Shown here one piece after another: positions 18,389 to 28,050 of a stretch of DNA of 64,000 bases. Numbering within the stretch: the stretch's first letter is position 1; each line of letters starts with the position of its first letter. Made by a program: the position numbers and the translations under genes. Source of the DNA: Agrobacterium tumefaciens (lineage in GTDB: Bacteria; Pseudomonadota; Alphaproteobacteria; Rhizobiales; Rhizobiaceae); the NCBI RefSeq assembly GCF_005221325.1, contig NZ_CP039889.1:2058501-2122500 (forward strand). The letters are read 5' to 3'. The notes under the pieces were generated by a model. The model was not told the DNA's origin and did not search any database. It saw only the letters and a list, made by a program, of their open reading frames with translations.

Positions 18389-19270
18389 GTGAAATCTCAG
18401 CGCTTCCTGGGGCTGGGATATCTGACGCCCTATATCATCGGGCTGCTGGTCTTCACCGCGATACCGTTTCTCGGCTCGCTCTATCTCAGCTTCACCCGTT
18501 ACGACCTGATGAGCGATCCCAGCTGGACTGGACTGGCCAATTACGAGCGGCTCTTCACCCGCGACCGTACCTTCATGAAATCGCTGAACGTCACCCTGTT
18601 CTACGTGTTTCTGACGGTGCCGCTGAAGCTCGCATTCGCGCTCTTCATCGCGGCGATACTCAATTACAAGCTGCAATTCATCAATTTCTTCCGCACCGCC
18701 TTTTATGTGCCATCCATCCTTGGAGGCTCGATCGCGATTGCGGTTCTGTGGCGTTATATTTTCGCAAGCGAGGGGCTCGCCAATATGGCGCTGGCGGCAA
18801 TCGGCCTTTCGCCCGTGGACTGGTTCGGTGATCCCGGCAATGCGCTTTTCACCATCACGCTGCTGCGCTGCTGGCAGTTCGGTTCGGCCATGGTAATCTT
18901 CCTCGCCGCGCTGCAATCCATCGACAAGTCGCTCTATGAAGCGGCCGCCATCGATGGCGCGGGCAAAGTGAAGACCTTCTTCTTCATCACGCTGCCGCTT
19001 CTGACGCCGGTGATCTTCTTCAACCTCATCATGCAGATGGTGCAGGCGTTTCAGGAGTTTAACGGCCCTTACATCATCACCCAGGGCGGGCCGCTCAAGT
19101 CCACCTACCTCTTGCCTCTCTACATCTATGACGAGGCCTTCAAGAAGTTCAACATGGGCTATGCCTCTGCCATTGCCTGGGTGCTTTTCACCATCATTAC
19201 CGTGCTGACCCTCGTGGCCTTCTGGTCCTCGAAGAAGTGGGTCTTTTACGCCGGCGACAAGCGGAACTGA
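18389..19270 (+). CDS. ABC transporter permease, probable oligogalacturonide importer
   Basis: A 293-residue CUT1 permease with about six membrane segments and the EAA loop YEAAAIDGAGKVKTFF near residue 184. The GTG start is preceded by GGGGAGGAG. It is the first gene of permease-permease-ATPase-binding protein-GH28-GH105. The two downstream glycosidases are pectin enzymes, so I infer oligogalacturonides as the cargo. Confidence 0.88.
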   Translation: MKSQRFLGLGYLTPYIIGLLVFTAIPFLGSLYLSFTRYDLMSDPSWTGLANYERLFTRDRTFMKSLNVTLFYVFLTVPLKLAFALFIAAILNYKLQFINFFRTAFYVPSILGGSIAIAVLWRYIFASEGLANMALAAIGLSPVDWFGDPGNALFTITLLRCWQFGSAMVIFLAALQSIDKSLYEAAAIDGAGKVKTFFFITLPLLTPVIFFNLIMQMVQAFQEFNGPYIITQGGPLKSTYLLPLYIYDEAFKKFNMGYASAIAWVLFTIITVLTLVAFWSSKKWVFYAGDKRN

Positions 19271-19274
19271 TGCC

Positions 19275-20159
19275 ATGACCGATATCGCAACCCTAAACGA
19301 GATGCAGGCGGCCCGCCGGGCAAGGCTCAGGCTGCTCTCCACCTCTGTGCGCTACGTGCTTCTCTTCGCGGTCGGCCTCGTCATGCTGTACCCGCTGATC
19401 TGGCTGGTGGGCGCAAGCTTCAAGACCAATTCGGAAATCTTCTCCGGTGCGGGTTTCATCCCCGACAACCCGACGCTGGACGGCTATATCCGCGGCTGGC
19501 AAACCTCGACGCCCTACACATTCGGCCGGTTCTTCTGGAATTCGTTCCTGATTATTCTGCCGAAGGTCATAGGCACCGCGATTTCCTGCACCATGGCGGC
19601 CTATGCTTTTGCCCGCTTCGATTTTCCGCTGAAGAAAATCCTGTTCGGCTCGGTCATAGCAATTCTGCTGCTGCCGAATGTCGTCACCCGCATTCCGCAG
19701 TATATCCTGTTCCGCGATCTCGGCTGGCTCGATAGTTTCCTGCCGCTCTGGGTGCCATCGGCACTCGCGGGCGATGCCTTCTTCGTCTTCATGCTGGTGC
19801 AGTTCCTGCGCTCGCTGCCATCGGACATGGAAGAGGCGGCGCGGGTGGACGGCGCCAACAGCCTGCAGACGCTGGTTTATATCGTCGTGCCGATGCTGGC
19901 GCCGGCGCTGATCTCGGTCTGCCTGTTCCAGTTCATGTGGACGATGAACGATTTCCTCGGACCGCTGATCTACCTGTCCTCGGTCGATAAATATCCGGTG
20001 AGCCTGGCGCTCAAACTCTCCATCGACACCACCGAAGCCTTTGAATGGAACCGCATCCTGGCGATGTCGGTGCTGACGATCGCGCCTGCGCTGATCGTGT
20101 TCTTCGCGGCGCAACGGTATTTCATTGAAGGGATCTCGTCTGGCGGGGTCAAAGGCTGA
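19275..20159 (+). CDS. ABC transporter permease, probable oligogalacturonide importer
   Basis: A 294-residue MalG-type permease, partner of the permease four bases upstream. The first membrane segment is YVLLFAVGLVMLYPLIWLVG; the EAA loop EEAARVDGANSLQT is near residue 190. It ends two bases before the ATPase gene. The chain of genes is almost gapless, so one transcript is likely. Confidence 0.89.
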   Translation: MTDIATLNEMQAARRARLRLLSTSVRYVLLFAVGLVMLYPLIWLVGASFKTNSEIFSGAGFIPDNPTLDGYIRGWQTSTPYTFGRFFWNSFLIILPKVIGTAISCTMAAYAFARFDFPLKKILFGSVIAILLLPNVVTRIPQYILFRDLGWLDSFLPLWVPSALAGDAFFVFMLVQFLRSLPSDMEEAARVDGANSLQTLVYIVVPMLAPALISVCLFQFMWTMNDFLGPLIYLSSVDKYPVSLALKLSIDTTEAFEWNRILAMSVLTIAPALIVFFAAQRYFIEGISSGGVKG

Positions 20160-20161
20160 AA

Positions 20162-21262
20162 ATGGCAAGCGTTCAACTTAAAAATCTCGAAAAAGTCTAT
20201 GGCGGCAGCTTCAAGGCGGTACACGGCATCGACCTCGAAATCGAGGATGGTGAGTTCATGGTGTTCGTCGGCCCTTCCGGCTGCGCCAAATCCACGACGC
20301 TGCGTATGGTGGCGGGGCTGGAGGAAATCACCGGCGGCGAAATCCTGATCGGCGACCAGCGTGTCAACGACCTGCCGCCAGGCAAGCGCTCCATTGCCAT
20401 GGTGTTCCAGAACTATGCGCTTTATCCGCATATGAAGGTGCGCGGCAATCTGGCCTTCGGCTTGAAGATCGCCGGTGTCGCCAAGCCCGAGATCGCAAAG
20501 GCAATCGACAACGTCGCCCGCATTCTGGAAATCGAGCCGCTGCTGGATCGTCTGCCGAAGCAGCTTTCCGGCGGGCAGGCGCAACGCGTGGCGCTGGGCC
20601 GCGCCCTCATCAAGAAACCGGGCGTGTTCCTGTTCGATGAGCCGCTTTCCAATCTCGATGCCAAGCTGCGTGCTTCGATGCGGGTGCGCATTACCGATCT
20701 GCATCGCCAGCTGAAAGCGGAAGGCCTGTCCTCGACGGTTATTTATGTCACCCATGACCAGACGGAGGCCATGACCATGGGCGACCGTATCTGCGTCATG
20801 CAGGCGGGGCGCATCATGCAGGTCGCGACGCCGAAGGAGCTTTATAACCGCCCCGCCAATCTGTTCGTGGCCGGTTTCATCGGCATGCCGGAAATGAACC
20901 TGGTGGATGTGGCGATCGACGGTGCGGAATTCGTCATCGGCGGGCAGCGTCTGCCCATCGGCGAGCATCTTGAAAGGCGTCTTTCGGCAAAACCGGCGGA
21001 TGCCGTCATCGGCATCCGCCCGCAGCATCTTTCGCTGGCGGGGGAAGCTGATGGTCCGGCGCTGGAGGCGAAACTCACCAATGCAGAATTCATGGGGCAC
21101 GAGGTCTATCTGCACGCCGATCTTGGCGGGCAGAAGCTGGTGAGCGTGGTGGGGGCGGCCGAATTCGAGGCGCTCGGGCGCGACGGCATCCTGCGGCTGA
21201 AGCCGGACCCGGAGAAGCTGCATATTTTCGACAAGGCCGATGGCCGCAACGTCTCACTGTGA
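20162..21262 (+). CDS. ABC transporter ATPase with a variant Walker A, pectin operon
   Basis: A 366-residue MalK/UgpC-type ATPase. The signature LSGGQAQR, Walker [13 protein letters not shown] and switch YVTHDQTEAM are normal. The Walker A reads GPSGCAKST: alanine replaces the last glycine of GxxGxGK. The other sugar ATPases in the window all have GPSGCGKST. The lysine and serine are kept, so ATP binding is still expected. It lies between the two permeases and the binding protein of the pectin operon. Confidence 0.9.
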   Translation: MASVQLKNLEKVYGGSFKAVHGIDLEIEDGEFMVFVGPSGCAKSTTLRMVAGLEEITGGEILIGDQRVNDLPPGKRSIAMVFQNYALYPHMKVRGNLAFGLKIAGVAKPEIAKAIDNVARILEIEPLLDRLPKQLSGGQAQRVALGRALIKKPGVFLFDEPLSNLDAKLRASMRVRITDLHRQLKAEGLSSTVIYVTHDQTEAMTMGDRICVMQAGRIMQVATPKELYNRPANLFVAGFIGMPEMNLVDVAIDGAEFVIGGQRLPIGEHLERRLSAKPADAVIGIRPQHLSLAGEADGPALEAKLTNAEFMGHEVYLHADLGGQKLVSVVGAAEFEALGRDGILRLKPDPEKLHIFDKADGRNVSL

Positions 21263-21305
21263 GGAGGGGACGGGCGTGCCTGATTTTTCGAGGAGGAGAA
21301 GAACA

Positions 21306-22574
21306 ATGAAGATGATGACCAGAATGATGGCGATGCTCGCCGGTGCCGCTTATGTGGCGATGGCAACCGCGCCGGCGGCGGGTGCTGCGGAACTGCGCAT
21401 GTCGTGGTGGGGCGGCGAAAGCCGCCATGTCGCCACCCAGAAGGCGATTGCCGCCTGCGGCGAGAAATATGGCCACACGGTCAAGGGCGAGTTCACCGGT
21501 TTCGACGGTTATCTCGAAAAGCTCACCACGCAGATGGCGGGCAAGACGGAGGCCGATATCGTTCAGGTCAACTGGCCGTGGCTGCCGCTGTTTTCCAAGA
21601 ACGGCGAGGGTTTTGCCGATCTGCGCCAGCTGAAACCGCTCGATCTGTCGCAATGGGCCAAGAGCGATCTGGAGGCGGGCTCGATGAACGGCGTGTTGCA
21701 GGGGCTATCCCTCTCCACCACTGGCCGTGTCTTTTTCTTCAACGCCACTACCTTCGAAAAGGCAGGTGTCGAAATCCCGAAGACATGGGATGAGTTCTTC
21801 GCGGCAACGAAGACCATCAAGGAAAAGCTCGGCAAGGACCATTATACCTTCAACGCCGTGAAGGAGACCGCCCAGCTGCTTGCAACGCTGGCCGTCGTGC
21901 AGAAGACCGGCAAGGATCTGGTCGATCCCAAGACGAACCGCGTCGCCTGGACACCGGCGGAGCTGGCTGAAGGCATCTCGTTTGTCGGCAAGCTCGTCGA
22001 AACCGGCTCCATCCGCTCCCAGAAAGAGGAAGCGGCTGATGGAAACGTCAATCTCTATGAAAAACCGTCATGGTCCGAAGGCCGCATTGCCGGCTCCTAC
22101 GAATGGGATTCGACCTATTCGAAATATGCCGATCCCCTGAAGGAGGGGCAGGTTTTGAAACCCGTGCCGATGCTGAAGCTTGCCGGAGCGGTGACCGAAG
22201 GCGTCTATCGCAAACCTTCCATGGTGTTTTCGATCTCGAAAAACTCGAAGAATCCGGAAGCGGCCGCGCAAATCCTGAACTGCCTGCTGAACGAACCCGA
22301 GGGCATTGATGCACTCGGCACCTCCCGCGGCCTGCCAGCCTCCAAGGCTGCGGCGGAGCGTCTGGGCAACAAGGGTGAACCGGAAGTGCGTGTCGCCAAC
22401 GCCATCGTCATGGCGGCATCGGGACCGGTGGTTTCGCCTTTTAACGAACATCCGGAAATCCGTTCGGCCTTCATCGATACGCTGGAAGAATATGCCTATG
22501 GCCAACTGACGGCAGAAGAGGCGGCCGAGCAGATCGTCGATTCCACCAATGACGTTCTGGCCAAGTTCGATTGA
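21306..22574 (+). CDS. ABC transporter solute-binding protein, probable oligogalacturonide
   Basis: A 422-residue family-1 binding protein with a Sec signal peptide (MKMMTRMMAMLAGAAYVAMA, cleaved after AAGAA) and mature start ELRMSWWGG. I start at 21306, where AGGAGG lies about nine bases upstream. It should capture oligogalacturonides in the periplasm for the permeases at 18389 and 19275. A GC hairpin follows the stop and could protect the upstream message. Confidence 0.89.
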   Translation: MKMMTRMMAMLAGAAYVAMATAPAAGAAELRMSWWGGESRHVATQKAIAACGEKYGHTVKGEFTGFDGYLEKLTTQMAGKTEADIVQVNWPWLPLFSKNGEGFADLRQLKPLDLSQWAKSDLEAGSMNGVLQGLSLSTTGRVFFFNATTFEKAGVEIPKTWDEFFAATKTIKEKLGKDHYTFNAVKETAQLLATLAVVQKTGKDLVDPKTNRVAWTPAELAEGISFVGKLVETGSIRSQKEEAADGNVNLYEKPSWSEGRIAGSYEWDSTYSKYADPLKEGQVLKPVPMLKLAGAVTEGVYRKPSMVFSISKNSKNPEAAAQILNCLLNEPEGIDALGTSRGLPASKAAAERLGNKGEPEVRVANAIVMAASGPVVSPFNEHPEIRSAFIDTLEEYAYGQLTAEEAAEQIVDSTNDVLAKFD

Positions 22575-22584
22575 AGCAGAAGGT

Positions 22585-22606
22585 CCCGCCGCGCAACTGC
22601 GGCGGG
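22585..22606 (+). promoter_or_regulatory. Hairpin after the binding-protein gene
   Basis: CCCGCCGC (22585-22592) pairs with GCGGCGGG (22599-22606). No uridine run follows, so it is more likely an mRNA-stabilising stem than a full terminator; the GH28 gene continues in the same direction. Confidence 0.55.
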
Positions 22607-22686
22607 CCGTTTATCCGGTTGCCGGGTGATAGGCTACATGTCCGGCAGGAGATTGACCGGACATGCGTGAAAGAAGAGAAGAGAGC

Positions 22687-24240
22687 ATGAACGAACCCCT
22701 TATCATCGCGCTTTCGGCGCGAACGGCGGCGCTTTGCCTTGCTGCGCCGGGTGCGCGCTATCACCTGCCGTCCAAAACGGCATGGCGACTGTCCTCGCCG
22801 GATGGCGACAGGCAGCACGGCGAAACCACGACCGTGGTGACGCTGCTGCATGATCTGCGCCCGGATACGCGCTATGTCTTCGAAGCCGAGGGGTCCGGCA
22901 GTCTAGAATTCAGGACCGTTGCCTGTGCCGGGCTTGTCGAAGCCACAGCGTTTTCCCTGCGGTCGGATATTGCGCTTGACGATGAAGAGGGCGCACACGC
23001 CAATGCGCGGGCGCTCGAGAACGCCGTCGCTGCCGTGCCTGTCGGCGGCACCCTGCGTCTTGGTCCCGGTATCTGGACGGCGTTTCCGGTGCGGCTGAAA
23101 AGCGACATGACGCTGCACCTTGCGGAGGGTGCCGTGCTGCGCGCGCCCTCCATCCGCAACGGCTGGCCGATCCTTCCCGCTCGCGATGAGGCCGGACGAA
23201 TGCTCGGCAGCTGGGAGGGATTGCCGGATGCCTGTTTCGCCGCGCCGGTTTATGCGGTCGGGGCGGATAATCTCGTGATCGAGGGCAGGGGCATCCTGGA
23301 TGGTTCCGGCGACAAGGGCGACTGGTGGAGCTGGCCGAAGGAAACCCGTGATGGCGCGCGCCGGCCGCGCGGCCTGCATCTCGTGTCCTGCCGCAAAACA
23401 CAGCTTCTGGGTTTCACGATCCGCAATGCTGCATCATGGACGATCCACCCGCAGGGCTGCGACGATCTGGCGGCCGCCGGTCTCACCATCATCGCCCCCC
23501 ATGACAGCCCCAATACCGATGGTTTCAACCCGGAAAGCTGCCGTTACGTGATGATATCAGGCGTGCGCTTTTCCGTGGGTGATGATTGCATCGCGGTGAA
23601 GGCGGGAAAACGCGGGCCGAATGGCGAGCAAGACCATCTGGCGGAGACGCGCGGCGTCAGCGTGCGCCATTGCCTGATGCAGCGCGGCCATGGCGGGCTG
23701 GTCATCGGCTCGGAAATGTCCGGCGGGGTCCATGATGTGACGGTGGAGGACTGCGATATGATCGGCACGGATCGCGGCCTGCGCCTCAAGACGCGGCGCG
23801 GTCGCGGCGGTACGGTCAGCAACATCGCCATGCGCCGGGTGTTGCTGGACGGTGTGCAGACCGCACTTTCAGCCAATGCTCACTACCATTGTGACGCCGA
23901 TGGGCATGATGACTGGGTGCAGTCGCGAAACCCGGCATTGGCCAATGGTGGCACGCCGTTTATCGATGGCATCACCGTGGAAGACGTCGAAATCCGCAAT
24001 CTCGCCCATGCGGCGGGCGCCTTCCTCGGTCTGCCGGAGGCTCCCATCCGCAACATCCTTCTCCGCAACCTCACCATCGTCTCGCATGACCCTTCGGCCG
24101 TCGCGACGCCGCCGATCATGGCCGACCGCGTGCGCCCCATGCGCCACGAGGCGATTGTTTTCGAGCAGGCGGATGTCGTCTGCGATGATCCGGCGCTTCT
24201 GAGTGACGCCTCTGTTTCCATTTCGTCAGATTTCGATTGA
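22687..24240 (+). CDS. GH28 exo-polygalacturonase, probably cytoplasmic
   Basis: A 517-residue pectin hydrolase that removes galacturonate units from oligogalacturonides. A fibronectin-III-like N-terminal part (about 1-85, with [15 protein letters not shown]) precedes the beta-helix. The GH28 active-site motifs are present: Asn276-Thr-Asp (PNTDGFNP), Asp299-Asp300 (VGDDCIAVK), His335 (RGHGGL) and Arg366-Leu-Lys (RLK). I see no signal peptide, so it likely works inside the cell on imported chains. ATG 22663 is an alternative start; neither has a strong ribosome site. Confidence 0.9.
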   Translation: MNEPLIIALSARTAALCLAAPGARYHLPSKTAWRLSSPDGDRQHGETTTVVTLLHDLRPDTRYVFEAEGSGSLEFRTVACAGLVEATAFSLRSDIALDDEEGAHANARALENAVAAVPVGGTLRLGPGIWTAFPVRLKSDMTLHLAEGAVLRAPSIRNGWPILPARDEAGRMLGSWEGLPDACFAAPVYAVGADNLVIEGRGILDGSGDKGDWWSWPKETRDGARRPRGLHLVSCRKTQLLGFTIRNAASWTIHPQGCDDLAAAGLTIIAPHDSPNTDGFNPESCRYVMISGVRFSVGDDCIAVKAGKRGPNGEQDHLAETRGVSVRHCLMQRGHGGLVIGSEMSGGVHDVTVEDCDMIGTDRGLRLKTRRGRGGTVSNIAMRRVLLDGVQTALSANAHYHCDADGHDDWVQSRNPALANGGTPFIDGITVEDVEIRNLAHAAGAFLGLPEAPIRNILLRNLTIVSHDPSAVATPPIMADRVRPMRHEAIVFEQADVVCDDPALLSDASVSISSDFD

Positions 24241-24248
24241 GAAAATCC

Positions 24249-25346
24249 ATGAAAGCCACTGAATATTTTGATCAATTCTCTATTCGATACGAGTACTACA
24301 AGAGCGGGAGCTGGTGTTACGAGGATGGCTGTATCTATCGCGGTCTGCAGCAGCTGTTCGAGGCGACAGGCGAGGCCCGCTGGAACGACCATTTGCACCG
24401 TCTGGCCGATACCCAGATCGCCGCGGACGGAACGCTCGCCGGTTATGATCCGCAGGAATATAATATCGACCATATTCTTGCCGGGCGTATTCTCTTTCCC
24501 CTGTCGGCGGAAACGGGCGATGAACGTTATCTGGCAGCTGCAGGGCATCTGGCAGGCCAGCTCCAGAGCCATCCGCGCACCAATGCCGGCAATTATTGGC
24601 ACAAGAAGCGTTATCCGCATCAGGTCTGGCTCGATGGCCTCTATATGGGGCTGCCATTCCAGATCGAATATGGGCAGGCGATGGGCCGCCCCGAGCTGAT
24701 CGAGGACGCGCTACGGCAGTTTTCAGCGGCGCTTGCACTGACGGCGGATGCCGGTGGTCTTTACGTTCATGGTTATGATGAGAGCCGCAGCCAACGCTGG
24801 GCCAATCCCGCGACCGGCAAATCGCCAGCCGTCTGGGCGCGGGCGGTGGGCTGGCTTGCCATGGCGCTGGTGGATGCGCTGGTCATCTTGCCGGACGACG
24901 GTGCGACGGCCGAGCTTCGCGAGAGGACGCGACGTCTTCTGGCTGATATCATCGCACGGCAAACGCAGGCCGGTCTCTGGATGCAGGTGCTCGACAATCC
25001 GGGCCTTGCCGGCAATTACGCGGAAACATCCGCCTCCGCCATGTTCGCTTATGCCCTGCTGCGTGCGGTGCGGCTCGGGCTCTTGCAGGGCGAGGAGGCA
25101 GCGAACGCCCTTTTAGCTGGTCGCCAAGCGCTTGCCGCACTTCTGGAGACACGCCTTGAGCCGGAAGAGCAGGGTGTTGTCCGACTGACCGGCATCGTGC
25201 ATGTCGCCGGGCTCGGCGGTTTCGATGGCAATTATCGCGATGGAACGCCGGACTATTATCTGACGGAGCCGGTCGTATCCGACGATGCGAAGGGTGTCGG
25301 GCCGCTGATGATGGCCTATGCGGAAAGCCTGCTTCTGGCTCGCTGA
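24249..25346 (+). CDS. GH105 unsaturated galacturonyl hydrolase
   Basis: A 365-residue (alpha/alpha)6-barrel protein of family GH105 (YteR/RhiN type), which releases the unsaturated uronate from the non-reducing end of pectin-lyase products. The motif HQVWLDGLYMGLPF near residue 123 carries the catalytic aspartate, and WYEDG-like GSWCYEDG lies near the start. The product is the substrate of KdgF. No signal peptide is visible. It starts eight bases after the GH28 stop and ends the pectin operon. Confidence 0.9.
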   Translation: MKATEYFDQFSIRYEYYKSGSWCYEDGCIYRGLQQLFEATGEARWNDHLHRLADTQIAADGTLAGYDPQEYNIDHILAGRILFPLSAETGDERYLAAAGHLAGQLQSHPRTNAGNYWHKKRYPHQVWLDGLYMGLPFQIEYGQAMGRPELIEDALRQFSAALALTADAGGLYVHGYDESRSQRWANPATGKSPAVWARAVGWLAMALVDALVILPDDGATAELRERTRRLLADIIARQTQAGLWMQVLDNPGLAGNYAETSASAMFAYALLRAVRLGLLQGEEAANALLAGRQALAALLETRLEPEEQGVVRLTGIVHVAGLGGFDGNYRDGTPDYYLTEPVVSDDAKGVGPLMMAYAESLLLAR

Positions 25347-25499
25347 AGCCGAATGTTTGCCGAATCCGGTGATATATGGGCGGCGCGGATAAAATCCGGG
25401 TTGCGCTGACCGGTTTGTGACTGGAAGAAATGAACCGCGGCGGGATAAACCTCGTTTTTGCGATATAACCGGAATCCAGTGTCACCGAGCCCCAATGCC

Positions 25500-26597
25500 A
25501 TGATTCAGTCACCCCCGGAACGCTTCATCCTGCTTGACGGCATAAGGGGTGTGGCTGCGCTTTTTATCGTTCACCGCCATGCGGAGCAGTTTTTCGGTCG
25601 AGATCCGGCCTCGAGCTATCTCGCCGTTGACCTGTTTTTTGCGCTCAGCGGCTTCGTGCTGGCCCATGCCTATGGCAAGAAGCTGTATGAGGGGGCAATC
25701 ACTCCGGGCTTTTTCATGAAGGCGCGCTTTGCCCGTCTTTATCCGCTCTATGTGCTGGCGCTGGCGTTGATGGCTGCTTATTTCGTCTGCCTCTATGTGC
25801 TGGGCCTGCCGACGCCGATCGATGATCTGCATCGCCGCATCTATCCCGGCGAGCTGGCTTTTGCCCTCGTCACAGGGCTGCTTTTCCTGCCGGCACCCTT
25901 CACGCTGACCCTGAACGGCGCGCTGTTTCTGGTCAGCCCTGCATGGTCGCTGTTCAACGAACTGGTAGTGAATGCGTTTTATGCCCGCTGGGGTGTACGG
26001 GCGACGATGAAGCAGACTGTTTTGGTGCTTGCTGTCAGCGCCATCGTGCTGATGGTGGCGGCGGCGGAATTCGGCAAGCTGCATGCCGGTTTCCGCTGGC
26101 AGGAAATGTATGCCGGCATGGGCCGGGTGTTTTTCTCATTCTTTGCCGGCGTGCTGATCTACCGTTTCCGCAATCGCGTGCCGGCATTGAAGCCCGTACA
26201 GGCCACCCTTTGCCTGCTGCTGGTCTGCTTGGTCCTCGCGGTGCCCATGTCACGGGAGTTGCGGCCATTTTTCGATCTCGTTGTTGTGCTGCTCGTCTGG
26301 CCATTGCTGCTGTTCGTGGCCAGCAAGACCCTGCCGGGTCCGAAAGTGGGTGCGGTGTCGGTGTTTCTCGGCACGGCATCCTACGCGGTCTATGTGCTGC
26401 ATATTCCGCTTCTGGCCTGGACGGAGTTTCTGGTGCCGGCGGCCACGCGGGAAACCATCGCCCTGCCGGCCGGCATTGTTTTCCTTGTTGCCGTAACCTG
26501 CCTGTCATGGTGGCTGACGGTCTATTACGACCAGCCCGTTCAGAAATGGCTGAAAAGCCGCCTGAGAAAACACGCGGAAATCCGCCAGCCGGTCTAG
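25500..26597 (+). CDS. Acyltransferase 3 family membrane protein
   Basis: A 365-residue polytopic membrane protein with about ten hydrophobic segments. It opens with the family motif FILLDGIRGVAALFIVHRH; the histidines are the putative active-site residues of acyltransferase-3 proteins, and FFALSGFVLAHAYG and RFARLYPLYV are further family marks. Relatives attach acetyl or other acyl groups to polysaccharides, Nod factors or lipids. ATG 25500 is taken as start; no strong ribosome site is seen. The target is unknown. Confidence 0.87.
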   Translation: MIQSPPERFILLDGIRGVAALFIVHRHAEQFFGRDPASSYLAVDLFFALSGFVLAHAYGKKLYEGAITPGFFMKARFARLYPLYVLALALMAAYFVCLYVLGLPTPIDDLHRRIYPGELAFALVTGLLFLPAPFTLTLNGALFLVSPAWSLFNELVVNAFYARWGVRATMKQTVLVLAVSAIVLMVAAAEFGKLHAGFRWQEMYAGMGRVFFSFFAGVLIYRFRNRVPALKPVQATLCLLLVCLVLAVPMSRELRPFFDLVVVLLVWPLLLFVASKTLPGPKVGAVSVFLGTASYAVYVLHIPLLAWTEFLVPAATRETIALPAGIVFLVAVTCLSWWLTVYYDQPVQKWLKSRLRKHAEIRQPV

Positions 26598-26619
26598 TCC
26601 AGCGGGCGGGCCGCAGATT

Positions 26620-26733
26620 TCAAATATGGGCGAAAATCGGAGCCGTCAGCACGAAGGCTGCGACGAGGCTGATGATCGTCAGTTTTGCCGCTCGCATGCG
26701 CCGCATTCTGCGGCCGCTCCAGTCATACGTCAT
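26620..26733 (-). CDS. 37-residue single-span membrane peptide
   Basis: A small gene with a strong ribosome site, GGAGG followed by six bases and ATG at 26733. The predicted product starts MTYDWSGRRMRRMRAAKL, a basic head, and continues into one hydrophobic segment (TIISLVAAFVLTAPIFA) before ending HI. This looks like an inner-membrane miniprotein with the basic side in the cytoplasm. No known function. It converges on the acyltransferase gene. The bases from 26734 to 27025 hold nothing else that I can support. Confidence 0.65.
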   Translation of the reverse strand: MTYDWSGRRMRRMRAAKLTIISLVAAFVLTAPIFAHI

Positions 26734-27025
26734 ACTAACCCTCCACGCAGACGCAACGCCGGTATGGAAATCGTTCGGGCTCAGCGCAGACCGGTCATGG
26801 TCTTGCGCAACTCAGCCGGAAGCATAGTCCATTCCCAAGCACCCCCGGCACGCCTAATCGCGCGCGGGACGCCCAATTTCAGTGTTGCCTGATATACGGC
26901 TTTTGCCAAGCCGCTATTTTCATCGGTGATTTTGACGGCTCAATCGCGGGTTGGCCGCGAGTTGCCGGCACTCAGGGCATTTCCAGCAAAAATGCGCTCG
27001 GTTTTGCGTCCGGAAATGCTCTAAA

Positions 27026-27313
27026 TCACCGGTAAAGGGGCGGCAGGCCCTGGATGGCGTAACGCGGCAGCGGTTTCCATGGTTTGACGCGTTCATATTT
27101 GTGAACGCCGAACAGAAACAGCATTTCCTCCGAAATATCGGCGGGGTCGGTCAAGCCATCCTGAAAAAGCTCGATCACCTTGCGGGCTGCATTGTTGTAG
27201 AGAACGACTTCGTCATCCATGGTGTGGCGATCATAGCCGAGGCCTTGCAGCACGGACTGGAGCATTTTGAGGTCCTGCGACGTGATGATGCAATTTTCAT
27301 AAGCGGAAGACAT
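27026..27313 (-). CDS. Conserved hypothetical protein, 95 residues
   Basis: The product is a soluble acidic protein rich in helices (SQDLKMLQSVLQGLG, ARKVIELFQDGLTD) ending in a proline-rich tail. AAGGAGG lies six bases before the ATG at 27313, which supports real translation. I do not recognise a domain with a known function. It stands alone, with a long non-coding stretch upstream. Confidence 0.7.
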   Translation of the reverse strand: MSSAYENCIITSQDLKMLQSVLQGLGYDRHTMDDEVVLYNNAARKVIELFQDGLTDPADISEEMLFLFGVHKYERVKPWKPLPRYAIQGLPPLYR

Positions 27314-27866
27314 GATGTCCTCCTTTCTTGTGAGTTCACAAAAGCCGGAGCGTCGGGCAGGCGATGCCCTGACGCTTCAACGCTTCGAAACACGGGCGCG
27401 CCAGGGAAACCTTTCCCGGCCCTTGCCGTCATGTAATGTCATGTAAATGCCGGGTAGTTCCTGCCGGTCGATGAAAAGGGGCAGAACAGGGGCTGGGGGA
27501 CGGCATACAGGCCTGACGGCGGCAACGCCCTTTAATTACCGATAAAGCAGAGTGCGCCCGTTGGGTGGAATAGGCAAGGGAATTCGGAAAGCGGTGCAGG
27601 CTGCGGAATATCTGAAATGGCGCCGCTACAGGCAACAAAAAAGGCCGGGGCAATATTGCACCGACCTTCCTCATATCGCTCTCAACACCAGTGCCAGTAC
27701 ATCCGTGGTCAAAAGTCTAAGGCGACTAAAACAACTGCGAACGACGATTTCATCCGCGCTCACCAGCAGTTGCCATGAGATTATTTAGTGGGGCAATGTG
27801 GCCAAAACAAGTCCGGCATCCATAAAGATACTTTTATTGTCGCAACTTGTCGGCCAATGCTGCACC
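27314..27866. other. Long intergenic stretch
   Basis: Between the two small genes I find no convincing coding frame with a ribosome site. The one structured part is the RNA-like element at 27637-27710. The part 27711-27866 is AT-richer and would be the 3' untranslated region of the 45-residue gene or a small RNA locus. The part 27314-27636 would hold the promoter of the 95-residue gene. Confidence 0.5.
27637..27710 (-). ncRNA. RNA-like element A with conserved core and terminator
   Basis: On the minus strand an 18-base core, GACCACGGATGTACTGGC (27710-27693), is followed by about 28 variable bases and a hairpin: GGTCGG pairs with CCGGCC around the palindrome GCAATATTGC, then six uridines. The same core and a similar terminator recur at 28874-28944 after the cold-shock gene. 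It may be a small RNA or a shared 3' untranslated element. Confidence 0.5.
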
Positions 27867-28004
27867 CTATTTCTTTTTGCCGTCCGCTGTCGTGGCGTTC
27901 GCGAACTTCACCTGCGAACCGGCTGGCGTCGCTGCAGGTGCTTTCGTCTTGTCCTTCTTCGGCTTGCGGACTTCCTTGTTGCTGCGCAATTGACCCTTTG
28001 CCAT
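27867..28004 (-). CDS. 45-residue lysine-rich small protein
   Basis: The product begins MAKGQLRSNKEVRKPKKDK and ends in GKKK; it is strongly basic and likely disordered, as in nucleic-acid-binding or ribosome-associated small proteins. AGGAGG lies eight bases before the ATG at 28004. It is the last of a minus-strand row of small genes including rpsU and a cold-shock gene. No function is known to me. Confidence 0.7.
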   Translation of the reverse strand: MAKGQLRSNKEVRKPKKDKTKAPAATPAGSQVKFANATTADGKKK

Positions 28005-28050
28005 GACGTCGTCCTCCTGTGTTGACCGGATGGTGGTAAAAAACCGCCCG

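Noticed and set aside
24237..24248. TTG start four codons upstream for the GH105 gene
   Set aside because: It overlaps the GH28 stop and adds nothing to the domain; ATG 24249 is the normal choice.
26626..26892. 88-codon plus-strand frame after the acyltransferase
   Set aside because: It has no ribosome site and overlaps the better supported minus-strand miniprotein.
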